Part shown: piece after piece, positions 16,409 through 25,025 of the stretch
Position numbering within the stretch: the stretch's first letter is position 1
Layout: each line of letters opens with the position of its first letter
Assembly (NCBI GenBank): GCA_049583635.1
Contig: JBAUWF010000119.1
Span: forward strand, 1 to 55,302
Direction: 5' to 3'
Origin: Dokdonella_A sp049583635
GTDB lineage: Bacteria; Pseudomonadota; Gammaproteobacteria; Xanthomonadales; Rhodanobacteraceae
Length of the DNA stretch: 55,302 nucleotides
The notes under the pieces: generated by a model
Database searches by the model: none
What the model saw: the letters and a program-made list of their open reading frames with translations, nothing else
What the model was told of the DNA's origin: nothing
Program-made: the position numbers and the translations under genes

Positions 16409-17735
16409 CTGGCTGATCACCAACGCCGAACTCGTCAATGAGGGTCACCGTCAGCACGCTGACTTGCGCATTCGCGACGGGCGCATCGATGCGATCGGCG
16501 CCGCGCTCACGGCGCGCAGCGGCGAGAAGGTGTTCGACGCGGCCGGGCGTTGGCTGCTCCCCGGCATGATCGACGACCAGGTACATTTTCGCGAGCCCGG
16601 CCTTGAATACAAGGCCGACATCGCAAGCGAATCTCGTGCGTGCGTCGCCGGCGGCATCACCAGCTTCATGGAAATGCCCAATACGCGACCGCCGGCGATC
16701 AATCGTGCAGCACTCGAGGAAAAGTACGCGCTCGCCGCGCACAAATCGATTGCCAACTACGCGTTCTATCTCGGGGCGACCAACGACAACATCGAGGACA
16801 TTGCCGCGCTCGACCCCCTCGCCGCTCCCGGCATCAAGGTGTTCATGGGTTCATCGACGGGCAACATGCTGGTCAACGATCCGGACACACTCGATGCGAT
16901 CTTTCGCCGCGCGCCGGTGCCGATCATCACCCATTGCGAAGACACGCCGATGATCGAAGCCAATGAAGCGGCCGCGCTGGCGCGCTTCGGCGAGGACATC
17001 CCGGTCGAGCAGCATCCGCTGATCCGTTCGCGCGAAGCCTGCATCAAGTCGACGCGCCTCGCGCTGGAACTCGCCGGACGCCACCAGACGCGCCTGCATG
17101 TCCTGCATATCTCGACCGCCGAGGAAGCCGCTTTGTTCGCGCCGGGACCGGTCGCGGGCAAACGCATTACGGCCGAGACCTGCGTGCACTACCTGCATTT
17201 CAGCGACGCCGACTACGCGCGCCTCGGCAATCTCATCAAGTGCAATCCCGCGATCAAGACCGCCGCCGATCGAGATGCCTTGATCGAAGCGCTGGCCGAA
17301 GGCCGTCTCGATATTCTGGCAACCGATCACGCACCGCATCTGGCCAGTGAAAAGTCACGGCCCTACAGGCAAGCTCCGTCCGGCCTGCCGCTTGCCCAAT
17401 ACGCGCTGCAACTTGCGCTCGAACGCGTGCACGACGGCACGCTGACTCTGGAGCGCGTGGTCGAAGCAATCAGCCATGCGCCGGCCATACGCTTCGACGT
17501 CAAAGAGCGGGGTTTTCTGCGCGAAGGCTGTTGCGCCGACCTCGTGCTGATAGACCCGAAACGGCCGCACACCGTGCGACAGGAGGAAATCCTGTCGAAA
17601 TGCGCATGGTCGCCATTTGAAGGCTTCACCTTTCGCTCGAGCATTGACGCAACCTTTGTCAACGGCGAGCGGTTGTGGTTCGATGGTCGGCTCGACGACA
17701 GCCGGGTCGGGCAGCGCCTCGCGTTCAACCGATGA
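16401..17735 (+). CDS. pyrC: Dihydroorotase (amidohydrolase superfamily)
   Basis: This cytosolic metal-dependent cyclase makes dihydroorotate from carbamoyl-aspartate in pyrimidine synthesis. The 444-residue protein follows the class I plan: first metal motif DDQVHFREPG, then VFMGSSTG, ITHCED, HVLHISTAEE and the catalytic ATDHAPH near residue 310. In the first motif the usual DxHxH is read as DQVH, as in the E. coli YgeZ/RutD-like and Xanthomonas dihydroorotase branch, so substrate assignment is good but not absolute. Start ATG 16401 (MTDWLITNAELV) overlaps yidD; the 3' end overlaps the peptidase gene as ATGA. Confidence 0.88.
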   Translation: MTDWLITNAELVNEGHRQHADLRIRDGRIDAIGAALTARSGEKVFDAAGRWLLPGMIDDQVHFREPGLEYKADIASESRACVAGGITSFMEMPNTRPPAINRAALEEKYALAAHKSIANYAFYLGATNDNIEDIAALDPLAAPGIKVFMGSSTGNMLVNDPDTLDAIFRRAPVPIITHCEDTPMIEANEAAALARFGEDIPVEQHPLIRSREACIKSTRLALELAGRHQTRLHVLHISTAEEAALFAPGPVAGKRITAETCVHYLHFSDADYARLGNLIKCNPAIKTAADRDALIEALAEGRLDILATDHAPHLASEKSRPYRQAPSGLPLAQYALQLALERVHDGTLTLERVVEAISHAPAIRFDVKERGFLREGCCADLVLIDPKRPHTVRQEEILSKCAWSPFEGFTFRSSIDATFVNGERLWFDGRLDDSRVGQRLAFNR

Positions 17736-18559
17736 CGCGCCATCGGCTGGCTGTCAGCGCGGTGTTCGGCCTGCTCACCGTTTCGATAGCTGCCGCCCCG
17801 CGCGATACAGTGACCCTGCCCGCGTATCTGCAACAGGGCCAACTCGTCATCGCACGCGCGCCGCCCGGGTCGCACGTGCGGTTCGGCGGGCGCGAACTGC
17901 GTGTCGGCAGCGACGGGCATTTCGTGTTCGGTCTCGATCGCGACGCCCCACGGTCGTTCAAACTCGATATCCGTTATCCCGACGGACACAACGAAACCGT
18001 ACAGCGGACGGTGACACAGCGAACCTACCGCGTCGAGCGCGTCAACGGCCTGCCGCAGAAGACCGTAACGCCCGATCCTGCGACCGCCGCACGCATCGCG
18101 CGCGAACAGCAAGCGGTCGCCGAGGCGCGCACGCGCGATGATCCGCGCGAAAACTTCCTCGACGGATTCGAGCGCCCGGTCAAAAACGCTCGAATCAGCG
18201 GCGTGTACGGTAGCCAGCGCATCGACAACGGCGTGCCGAAATCACCGCACATGGGCCTTGATATGGCAGTGCCGACCGGCACGCCCGTGCACGCTCCGGC
18301 AGCCGGCATCGTCACGTTTGCCGAACCCGATCTGGTCCTGACCGGCGGTACGGTGCTGATCGATCACGGCTTCGGCCTCGACAGCTCGTTCCTGCACATG
18401 AGCCGGCTCGACGTCAAACGCGGCGATCACGTAAAGCAGGGTCAGATCATCGGTGCTGCAGGTATGACCGGTCGCGCAACCGGACCACATGTGCACTGGG
18501 GATTCAATTGGTTTGGCGTGCGACTCGATCCGGCGTTGCTACCGAAGACGCATCGTTAG
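17732..18559 (+). CDS. Periplasmic M23 (LytM-type) metallopeptidase
   Basis: This is a likely peptidoglycan endopeptidase or LytM-type envelope factor. The 275-residue protein begins with a signal peptide (MTRHRLAVSAVFGLLTVS, cleavage near IAAAP). A beta-rich N-terminal domain follows to about residue 120, then a short linker helix. The catalytic C-terminal domain has zinc ligands in SPHMGLDMAVP (HxxxD), a His in SSFLHMSRL, and the final HVHW. All LytM zinc ligands are present, so it should be active, unlike EnvC/NlpD-type activators. Its ATG overlaps the dihydroorotase stop (ATGA). Confidence 0.92.
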   Translation: MTRHRLAVSAVFGLLTVSIAAAPRDTVTLPAYLQQGQLVIARAPPGSHVRFGGRELRVGSDGHFVFGLDRDAPRSFKLDIRYPDGHNETVQRTVTQRTYRVERVNGLPQKTVTPDPATAARIAREQQAVAEARTRDDPRENFLDGFERPVKNARISGVYGSQRIDNGVPKSPHMGLDMAVPTGTPVHAPAAGIVTFAEPDLVLTGGTVLIDHGFGLDSSFLHMSRLDVKRGDHVKQGQIIGAAGMTGRATGPHVHWGFNWFGVRLDPALLPKTHR

Positions 18560-18633
18560 TCTGGCTTGTTGTAGCGTCCGAGTCGGCTGGCTTACTCACC
18601 AGCTTCTCCTCGCATGATGTGACGCTATCGCCA

Positions 18634-18665
18634 GGGTTCCGCTCACGGCGAGGCGAACGGAACCC
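18634..18665. repeat. 8-bp perfect inverted repeat between convergent genes
   Basis: Arms GGGTTCCG (18634-18641) and CGGAACCC (18658-18665) enclose 16 bases. The stem lies in the 173-bp gap between the convergent M23 peptidase and folE2 genes. It may serve as a bidirectional transcript end, although no long U-run follows on either strand. Confidence 0.45.
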
Positions 18666-18732
18666 GTGCGACAGCATTACGTGAAGCGAAAGAAGTAAAG
18701 CGCCCACCGACGACAACTCCGTCCGCAGCGCA

Positions 18733-19674
18733 CTACACGGTGTAGCCACCCGCCACGCCCTTCGTCACGACCGCGACGGCGTCATGCGCGTGCAGGCTTT
18801 CGCAATGGGTCGCGCGCAAGCGGAAATCGCTGATGCGCTCATCACTGTCGAGCGCAATGCGGATACGCCGCACCGCATCTTCGCAGAACATCAGATTGGC
18901 GCCGTTGAGCGCGGCGAAGGCCTGTTCGTCCTCGCGCTTGACCGCGGTCTGCACCGGTGTCTGCAATGCGGCTTCGACCATGTCGATGATATCGACAATC
19001 GGCAGATCGAATCCGGGAACCAGCTTCACGCGCACCTCGGCGATACTGCGCTGGCCGTGCGGCGTCGCGCAAATCCCTTGCTCGGTTCCGAGCCAGCGTC
19101 GCACGACCGCGTGCTCGAACGCTTCTTCATGCGGGAAATCCCGATCGAAGCGTTGCTGGATCAGTTGCCTTGCCAGGGCCGCCGACGCCGGACAGGTGCT
19201 CGAGTACATTACCTCGCAACCCATCTCCAAGCTGAAATCGCCACGCTCCAGCAAAGCGGTGACGCTGACGGGATAGGATTTCCAGCCGCTGTTGTCGCTG
19301 ACCAAAGCCGGCCGCCTCAGAAGTTGTGCAAAACGCGCACGCAACAGCGCGCGATCAGACAGTTGGGCGTGGGATTCGAGAAAATCGCGCAACAGGCGGC
19401 GCAACGAGCATGGCGTCAGCGGTTCGGCCGACAACATCCGATCCAGATGCAGGTACAGCCGCGACATGTGAATGCCGCGCGCCGCCGATCGTTTGAGGTT
19501 GACCCAGGCGCCTACGCGCGCACTGGTTTGCACGCTGTCACCATCGGGCCCCGCGAGCAGGACCGGCATCACGATATCGTCCATGCCGACCCAGTCGAGC
19601 GCGCCGGCCGGCCCGGCGCGGACCTCGTCGGCGATATCGGGCAGTTTTTGCAGAGCACTTTCGGAAAACGGCAT
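18733..19674 (-). CDS. folE2: GTP cyclohydrolase FolE2 (type IB)
   Basis: This enzyme converts GTP to dihydroneopterin triphosphate for folate and queuosine synthesis. It is the metal-flexible alternative to zinc-dependent FolE. The 313-residue protein shows the family features NLKRSAARGIHMSRLYLHL, a catalytic Cys in SSTCPASAALARQL and the LNGANLMFCEDAVRRIR segment. Start ATG 19674 (MPFSESALQKLPDI) is preferred to an upstream in-frame codon. No Zur-like operator was recognised upstream. It stands alone, convergent with the M23 gene. Confidence 0.93.
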   Translation of the reverse strand: MPFSESALQKLPDIADEVRAGPAGALDWVGMDDIVMPVLLAGPDGDSVQTSARVGAWVNLKRSAARGIHMSRLYLHLDRMLSAEPLTPCSLRRLLRDFLESHAQLSDRALLRARFAQLLRRPALVSDNSGWKSYPVSVTALLERGDFSLEMGCEVMYSSTCPASAALARQLIQQRFDRDFPHEEAFEHAVVRRWLGTEQGICATPHGQRSIAEVRVKLVPGFDLPIVDIIDMVEAALQTPVQTAVKREDEQAFAALNGANLMFCEDAVRRIRIALDSDERISDFRLRATHCESLHAHDAVAVVTKGVAGGYTV

Positions 19675-19762
19675 GAACTGGTTCCGAGTCTGAAGCGCGT
19701 GACGGCGGGAGCCGAACACATGGAGACGATCATCGTCGAGTCAATAGCTTATCAGCGAAACC

Positions 19763-20578
19763 TCACGATGCCCGCGCACGCCGCCACACGCTCCACGCCA
19801 CGCGTGGCGACACGCTCCGAAATGCATGGCGCAACGCGACCAGCGGATCGCGCGCGCGCAGCGCCCGCCGCGCCCGCACCCGATTCGCCTCCATCGTGGC
19901 GACTTCGGTCAAGGCGAGATCCGCGACATCGGCAGCGATCACGTCGAAACGAGCGACCAGCGCCGACAGCATGTCGCATACGGCGGCGTTACGCGCAGAT
20001 CCGGAACGCATCAACTCCGCGCGCGTCAGTTGATGACGGGCGAGCAGATCGAGCGGCAACGGCAGCGTACCTTCACGCATCCTGCCGTCGTCGAGGCGAA
20101 TCAGTTCGCGCAGCGCGCAAGATATGCTACGTGACGCGGCAGTAGCGGTTGCCGAAACGCCCGCAAACATCATCGCTTGCACTTCGGCGAGCGGTGCCTG
20201 CAAAAGCTGGTGACCAGCGAGCAATGTGCTCAGATCACCCGAAGCGTCCACATCGCGCTGGCTCATGGCGCCGGCAATCAGCGCATTCCAAGGCGCGTGA
20301 GCGAACGCATCAATGCGGGCCAGTACACGTGTCAATGGATGTTGCGGCGTCCCGCGTGCCGCTGAGATCAATTCGCCGGCCCACCACTCGAGCTTGCCGG
20401 CCGCAACGGTAGCCTCGCGCACGTCGTAGGCGGCATGCTCAAGTTCCCGGGCGAGGCACGCGAAAGCCGATTGCACGTTGCGCTGATCGGGCGCCATAAA
20501 GCGCAAAGCCACCGCGAGTTCTGGATCCAACCCTGTCCATTTGGTCTCAAAACTCCCCAACCCGCCGAGGTCGCGCAT
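19763..20578 (-). CDS. Squalene/phytoene synthase-like protein, aspartate motifs not seen
   Basis: The 271-residue all-helical protein resembles the squalene/phytoene synthase fold, best seen in AFACLARELEHAAYDVREA, KLEWWAGELI and the C-terminal PLPLDLLARHQLTRAEL. The DxxxD metal-diphosphate motifs of active synthases were not found, so prenyl condensation is doubtful. Mitochondrial NDUFAF6 is a non-enzymatic member of the same fold that assists complex I assembly, which is one analogy. The ATG at 20578 overlaps the gph stop as TGATG; a GTG just upstream is an alternative. It is the last gene of the efp-mtaD-ubiG-gph run. Confidence 0.75.
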   Translation of the reverse strand: MRDLGGLGSFETKWTGLDPELAVALRFMAPDQRNVQSAFACLARELEHAAYDVREATVAAGKLEWWAGELISAARGTPQHPLTRVLARIDAFAHAPWNALIAGAMSQRDVDASGDLSTLLAGHQLLQAPLAEVQAMMFAGVSATATAASRSISCALRELIRLDDGRMREGTLPLPLDLLARHQLTRAELMRSGSARNAAVCDMLSALVARFDVIAADVADLALTEVATMEANRVRARRALRARDPLVALRHAFRSVSPRVAWSVWRRARAS

Positions 20579-21246
20579 CACGGAGCGAGCCCGAGCGGTC
20601 CAGGCAGTTCTTGCGGCGTGCCGACCACGATGTCAGCGCCCCAGGTCGCTGGATCGCCTCCGTCAAGATATCCCCAGGCTGCGGCAATCGTGCGCGTACC
20701 GGCGGCGCGCCCGGCCTGCACATCGCGCACGTCATCGCCAACGACAACCGCCCGCGCCACTGCCGCGCCAGCCAGTTCGCAGGCATACCGCACGGTTGCC
20801 GGATCGGGTTTTTTCACTGACAGGCAATCACCGCAGACCAGCGCCGCACAACGACCGGCAAGATCGAGTTGATCCAGCAGCGAACGCGCCAGCCAGCCGG
20901 GTTTGTTGGTCACGATGCCCCACGGAATGCAGGCTGCGCAGAGACGATCGAGCACGTCGCTGATCCCAGGGTACAACCGGGTATGTATCGCGATCCGCTG
21001 CGAGTACAGCTCGAGAAATCGCGGCAACAACGTCTCGATTCGTTCGCTGTCGGCACCCGGCAGCGCGCAGCCCAGCATCGCGCGTCCGCCTGCGGAAACG
21101 GAACGACGCAACGCCTCGGCAGGCGGCGGCGGCGAACCGATCTCCTCGCATAGTCGCGCCGCCGCGGCGATCAGATCGGGGGCGCTGTCTACCAGGGTGC
21201 CGTCCAGATCGAACAGCACAACGCTTGCGGATTCGCGCATGCTCAT
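20578..21246 (-). CDS. gph: Phosphoglycolate phosphatase (HAD hydrolase)
   Basis: Gph dephosphorylates 2-phosphoglycolate, including that released by repair of oxidised DNA ends. The 222-residue protein has HAD motif I FDLDGTLVDSAPDL, motif II in GIVTNKPG, motif III Lys in SVKKPDP and motif IV VVGDDVRDVQAG. It overlaps ubiG by 4 bases (ATGA) and the following gene by one base. The ubiG-gph pairing recurs in many proteobacteria. Other HAD phosphatases share these motifs, so the substrate is inferred partly from context. Confidence 0.9.
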   Translation of the reverse strand: MSMRESASVVLFDLDGTLVDSAPDLIAAAARLCEEIGSPPPPAEALRRSVSAGGRAMLGCALPGADSERIETLLPRFLELYSQRIAIHTRLYPGISDVLDRLCAACIPWGIVTNKPGWLARSLLDQLDLAGRCAALVCGDCLSVKKPDPATVRYACELAGAAVARAVVVGDDVRDVQAGRAAGTRTIAAAWGYLDGGDPATWGADIVVGTPQELPGPLGLAP

Positions 21247-21953
21247 GATTGCCGCGTGGCGCAGGCCAGATAGTTGACCGCAACCCGGTGGCTCAGCGAT
21301 GCTTTTCGTATCAACGGGTTATATGCAATACCGCACAATTCGTCGAGCACCAGGCCGGCCGCGCGCAGATCCGCCGCAAGCTCCGCCGGCCGAATGAACT
21401 GCTCGTAGTGGTGGGTGCCGCGCGGCAACAGTCGCAACAGATATTCGGCGCCGACGATTGCGGCGGCGAAAGCCGCCGGCGTGCGATTCAAGGTCGACAG
21501 GAACAGCCGACCGCCCGGCTTTAGCAGCACCGCGGCTGCGCGAATCACGCTCGACCGATCAGGAACGTGCTCGAGCATTTCGAGGCAGGCTATGGCGTCG
21601 AACCGACCGGGCATCTCGGATGCCAGTTGCTCGGCGCTGATCTCGCGATAGTCCACCACGAGGCCGCTTTCGTGCAGGTGCAGTCTGGCGACATCGAGCG
21701 CACTCAGGGACAGGTCAATCGCAGTCACCCTGCCGCCGGCGCGGGCCAACCCTTCGCTTAGAAGACCGCCGCCGCAGCCAATGTCGAGCACCTGCGCGTC
21801 CTTGAGCCATGTGCGTTCGGCGATCCAGGCCAGGCGCAGCGGATTGAGATCATGCAGCGCACGCGATTCGCCGTCCGGATCCCACCAGCGTGCGGCCAGC
21901 CGATCGAATTTCGCGATCTCGCCCGCATCGACATTGACCGGCCCTGTGATCAT
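21243..21953 (-). CDS. ubiG: Ubiquinone biosynthesis O-methyltransferase
   Basis: UbiG catalyses both O-methylations of ubiquinone synthesis with S-adenosylmethionine. The 236-residue protein opens with the family hallmark AKFDRLAARWWDPDGESRALHDLNPLRL. SAM motif I is VLDIGCGGGLLSEGLARAG, followed by the acidic loop VTAIDLSLSAL and CLEMLEHVPD. The C-terminal THHYEQFIRPAEL segment is also typical. It overlaps mtaD upstream and gph downstream by 4 bases each. Confidence 0.96.
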   Translation of the reverse strand: MITGPVNVDAGEIAKFDRLAARWWDPDGESRALHDLNPLRLAWIAERTWLKDAQVLDIGCGGGLLSEGLARAGGRVTAIDLSLSALDVARLHLHESGLVVDYREISAEQLASEMPGRFDAIACLEMLEHVPDRSSVIRAAAVLLKPGGRLFLSTLNRTPAAFAAAIVGAEYLLRLLPRGTHHYEQFIRPAELAADLRAAGLVLDELCGIAYNPLIRKASLSHRVAVNYLACATRQS

Positions 21954-23320
21954 CTTGATCCGACTGTCGCAGCGCCGACGCTACCCACGGCTTCGCCAGC
22001 GAGGCGATCGCGCCAGCGCGCGGCCTTGTCGATCAGCTCGACCGGATCAAGCTCAACCAGCACTCGATCGCGCAGCTTGCGCACGCCCGCAATCCACACG
22101 TCGCTGACTTGCTGGCGTCCGCTCGCGTAGACCAGTTGCGAAACCACATTGTAAAGGGGCTGGCTCTCGACGCCGTCGAATCGCAGCGCCGTCAAATCGG
22201 CCTGCTTGCCGGGTCCGATGGAACCGATCTGATCCTCCCAGCCGAGCGCACGCGCGCCGTCCAGCGTGGCGGCGCGCAGTGTTGCCGCCGCGTTCAGTGC
22301 GCTAGCATCCTGCGCAACCACTTTGGCCAGCAGTGCGGCACTGCGCATTTCGCCAAACATGTCGAGATCATTGTTGGAAGCACACCCATCGGTGCCCAGT
22401 GCAACATTCACACCACTGCGGCGCATGGCCGCGACCGGACAGAACCCGCTGGCCAGCTTCATGTTCGACTCAGCGCAATGCACCACTGAAACGCCCGCTT
22501 CCGCACAGGTCTCCATCTCGCTGTCGGTCACCTGCGTCATGTGCACCGCGATCAGGTGGTCGTTGACGATGCCAAGTTTCTGCAGCCGCGCGAACGGACG
22601 CAGGCCGTGTTCACGTCGGCTGTCATCGATTTCCTTTGCCGTCTCGTGAATATGCATGTGCACCGGCAGATCGAGTTGATCGGCAAGTACGCGGATGCGA
22701 TTGAAACTCGCGTCCGACACGGTATATGGCGCGTGCGGCGCGAACGCCGTTCCGATCAACGGATCGCCGTCGTATTCATCATGAACGAGAAGCGCCTTGT
22801 CGAAATATTCATCGCGACTCGCTGCCCATGCACTCGGGAACTCGATAATAGGCAAGCCGATCAGTGCGCGAAAGCCGAAGCGCTTGTACGTTGCAGCCTG
22901 CGCGTCGGGAAAGAAATAAAGTTCGTTGCAGCAGGTGCTGCCGCCGCGCAGCATCTCGGCAATAGCGAGTTCCACGCCATCGCGCACAAACTCGGCGCTC
23001 ATGACTTCGGCTTCGGCCGGCCACACGTGTTCGGTCAACCAGCGCATCAATGGCAGATCGTCGGCCAATCCGCGCATCAATGTCATCGGATTGTGGGTGT
23101 GGGCGTTGACCAGGCCCGGAATCAGCACATGCTGACCAAGTTCGACACGTTCACGCGGAGCATACGCCGCGCGCGCATGGGCTGCGGGAACAACGGCGAC
23201 GATCCTGCCGGCGTCGATTGCGACCGCATGGTCGCGCAATACCAAGCCCTCCGGTTCAACCGGCACGATCCAGCGCGCTTCAATCAGCAGATCGGTTGCG
23301 AGCGGCATTGCGTCAGGCAT
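21950..23320 (-). CDS. mtaD: 5-methylthioadenosine/S-adenosylhomocysteine deaminase (TRZ/ATZ family)
   Basis: This zinc amidohydrolase deaminates S-adenosylhomocysteine and/or methylthioadenosine, removing the by-product of methyl transfer. The 456-residue protein carries metal ligands in VNAHTHNPM (HxH), the HIHETAKE segment, the following HMTQ and the catalytic GTDGCASNND. Being directly coupled to ubiG (ATGA) makes sense because UbiG releases S-adenosylhomocysteine. The start is at ATG 23320, 12 bases after the efp stop; an ATG four codons further in is also possible. Substrate choice is by family, not proven. Confidence 0.9.
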   Translation of the reverse strand: MPDAMPLATDLLIEARWIVPVEPEGLVLRDHAVAIDAGRIVAVVPAAHARAAYAPRERVELGQHVLIPGLVNAHTHNPMTLMRGLADDLPLMRWLTEHVWPAEAEVMSAEFVRDGVELAIAEMLRGGSTCCNELYFFPDAQAATYKRFGFRALIGLPIIEFPSAWAASRDEYFDKALLVHDEYDGDPLIGTAFAPHAPYTVSDASFNRIRVLADQLDLPVHMHIHETAKEIDDSRREHGLRPFARLQKLGIVNDHLIAVHMTQVTDSEMETCAEAGVSVVHCAESNMKLASGFCPVAAMRRSGVNVALGTDGCASNNDLDMFGEMRSAALLAKVVAQDASALNAAATLRAATLDGARALGWEDQIGSIGPGKQADLTALRFDGVESQPLYNVVSQLVYASGRQQVSDVWIAGVRKLRDRVLVELDPVELIDKAARWRDRLAGEAVGSVGAATVGSR

Positions 23321-23332
23321 GCGGGCTTGCTG

Positions 23333-23899
23333 CTATTTGACCCGTCCAACGTACTCGCCGGTCCGGGTATCGACCTTGATCAACTCGTTCTGATTGACGA
23401 ACAGCGGGACGCGTACGACCGCACCGGTCTCAAGCGTGGCCGGTTTGCCACCCCCCCCCGAGGTATCGCCACGCACGCCCGGATCGGTCTCAGTAATCTC
23501 GAGTTCGACGAAATTCGGTGGCGCCACCGTTAGCGGGGTGCCGTTCCACAGCGTCACAATGACGCGCTCGTTGCCCTTGAGCCACTTGGCCGCGTCTGCC
23601 ACCGCTGCGCTGTCTGCAGCAATCTGCTCGTGCGTATCAGGATGCATGAAATGCCAGAATTCGCCGTCCGAATAAAGGAACTCCATGTCGGTATCGACGA
23701 CGTCCGCGCCTTCGACCGTATCGGTCGATTTCATCGTCATCTCGACCGTGCGATTGGTCTTCAAATTGCGGTACTTTACGCGGGTAAACGCCTGTCCCTT
23801 GCCGGGCTTGATAAAATCCGTGTCGACGATCGTGCACGGCGCACCGTCCACAATGATCTTGAGACCGTTCTTTACGTCGTTCATGCCATAACTTGCCAT
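23333..23899 (-). CDS. efp: Translation elongation factor P
   Basis: EF-P rescues ribosomes stalled at polyproline stretches. The protein has 188 residues, as in E. coli. It begins MASYGMNDVKNGLKI. The modified residue is Lys34 in KPGKGQAF, the context recognised by EpmA/EpmB. Domain III holds DTSGGGGKPATLETGAVVRVP and the end is GEYVGRVK. An AGGAG precedes the ATG at 23899. The GGGG turn is encoded by an uninterrupted run of nine G on the coding strand (23451-23459). Divergent epmB lies 121 bases away. Confidence 0.97.
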   Translation of the reverse strand: MASYGMNDVKNGLKIIVDGAPCTIVDTDFIKPGKGQAFTRVKYRNLKTNRTVEMTMKSTDTVEGADVVDTDMEFLYSDGEFWHFMHPDTHEQIAADSAAVADAAKWLKGNERVIVTLWNGTPLTVAPPNFVELEITETDPGVRGDTSGGGGKPATLETGAVVRVPLFVNQNELIKVDTRTGEYVGRVK

Positions 23900-23971
23900 G
23901 CAGCGCTCCTGAATACCGCCGCTGCAGGAGCGGCTGAGAGGTACGGATCGGCGCGGCACGATGCTGGCGGT

Positions 23972-23983
23972 GGTCCGCGGACC
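23972..23983. promoter_or_regulatory. 12-bp perfect palindrome in the efp/epmB divergent region
   Basis: GGTCCGCGGACC is self-complementary. It lies in the 121-bp gap between the divergent efp and epmB start codons, 73 bp from efp and 38 bp from epmB. It could be an operator for coordinated control of EF-P and its modifying enzyme. No known regulator consensus is recognised. Confidence 0.35.
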
Positions 23984-24020
23984 GTGCTCGACTTGAGTGG
24001 TGTGCCTAACCCGGAGTGCA

Positions 24021-25025
24021 ATGATAGCCGTTAACCCTCGGCCGGCGCAGCTACCACGCTGGCAACGACTTTGGCGCGAGGCGGTTTCCGACCCCGAGGA
24101 ACTGTTGCGTCTGGTCGGGCTCGAGCAGCTCGGTGCCAGCCTGTCGCCCATTGCCGACGCGCGCTTTCCGTTGCGCGTGCCGCGTGGCTTCATTGCGCGC
24201 ATGCGACACGCCGACGCAAACGATCCTTTGCTGCTGCAGGTGTTGCCGCGCGCCTGCGAGTACGATGCAACGCCCGGGTTCGAGCTCGATCCGGTCGGCG
24301 ATCTCGACGCGCGCAGCGCTGATGGCGTGCTGCAAAAATACGCCGGGCGGGCGTTGCTGATCACAACCGGCGCGTGCGCGGTGCATTGCCGCTACTGTTT
24401 CCGCCGGCACTTTCCGTACGCCGAGCAGACCGCTGCAGTTGGCCAGTGGCAGCCAGCACTCGCTCGTTTGCTCGAGGACACATCGATCCGCGAAGTGATC
24501 CTTTCCGGAGGCGATCCGCTGTCGTTGGCCACAACCAAACTGGCTGCGCTGACCGATGCCCTGACGGCCATTTCACATGTCCGCCGATTGCGCATCCATA
24601 CGCGTCTGCCCGTCGTGCTTCCGGAACGGGTCGATCGCGAACTACTCGACTGGCTTGCCGCGCTGCCGCTGCAGCGCGTCGTCGTGCTGCATGTCAATCA
24701 TGCCAACGAGATCGATGGTTCAGTCGAGCAGGCCTGCCAAGCCCTTCGCAAAACCGGTGTGACGCTGCTGAACCAATCGGTCCTGCTGCGCGGCATCAAC
24801 GACGAGGTGCGGGCACTCGCGGATCTGTCCGAGCGCCTGTTCGCGTGTGGCGTGATGCCTTACTACCTGCATCAGCTCGATCGGGTTCGCGGATCGGCCC
24901 ATTTCGAGGTCGCCGACGAGCGCGCATCCCGGTTGATCGGGGAACTGCGCGCGCTGTTGCCCGGATTTCTGGTGCCGCGGCTGGTGCGGGAAGTCGCCGG
25001 CGCGAACGGGAAGGTACCTCTATGA
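24021..25025 (+). CDS. epmB: EF-P (R)-beta-lysine pathway: lysine 2,3-aminomutase EpmB
   Basis: EpmB is a radical-SAM, PLP-dependent lysine 2,3-aminomutase that makes (R)-beta-lysine for attachment to EF-P Lys34 by EpmA. The 334-residue protein has the cluster motif C119-x3-C123-x2-C126 within TGACAVHCRYCFRRHFPY, then EVILSGGDPL and the PLP-binding region near MPYYLHQLDRVRGSAHF. It lacks the extensions of catabolic lysine aminomutases. ATG 24021 has GGAG close upstream; an earlier GTG at 23997 is less likely. epmA is not in the window. Its stop overlaps a short downstream ORF. Confidence 0.94.
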   Translation: MIAVNPRPAQLPRWQRLWREAVSDPEELLRLVGLEQLGASLSPIADARFPLRVPRGFIARMRHADANDPLLLQVLPRACEYDATPGFELDPVGDLDARSADGVLQKYAGRALLITTGACAVHCRYCFRRHFPYAEQTAAVGQWQPALARLLEDTSIREVILSGGDPLSLATTKLAALTDALTAISHVRRLRIHTRLPVVLPERVDRELLDWLAALPLQRVVVLHVNHANEIDGSVEQACQALRKTGVTLLNQSVLLRGINDEVRALADLSERLFACGVMPYYLHQLDRVRGSAHFEVADERASRLIGELRALLPGFLVPRLVREVAGANGKVPL

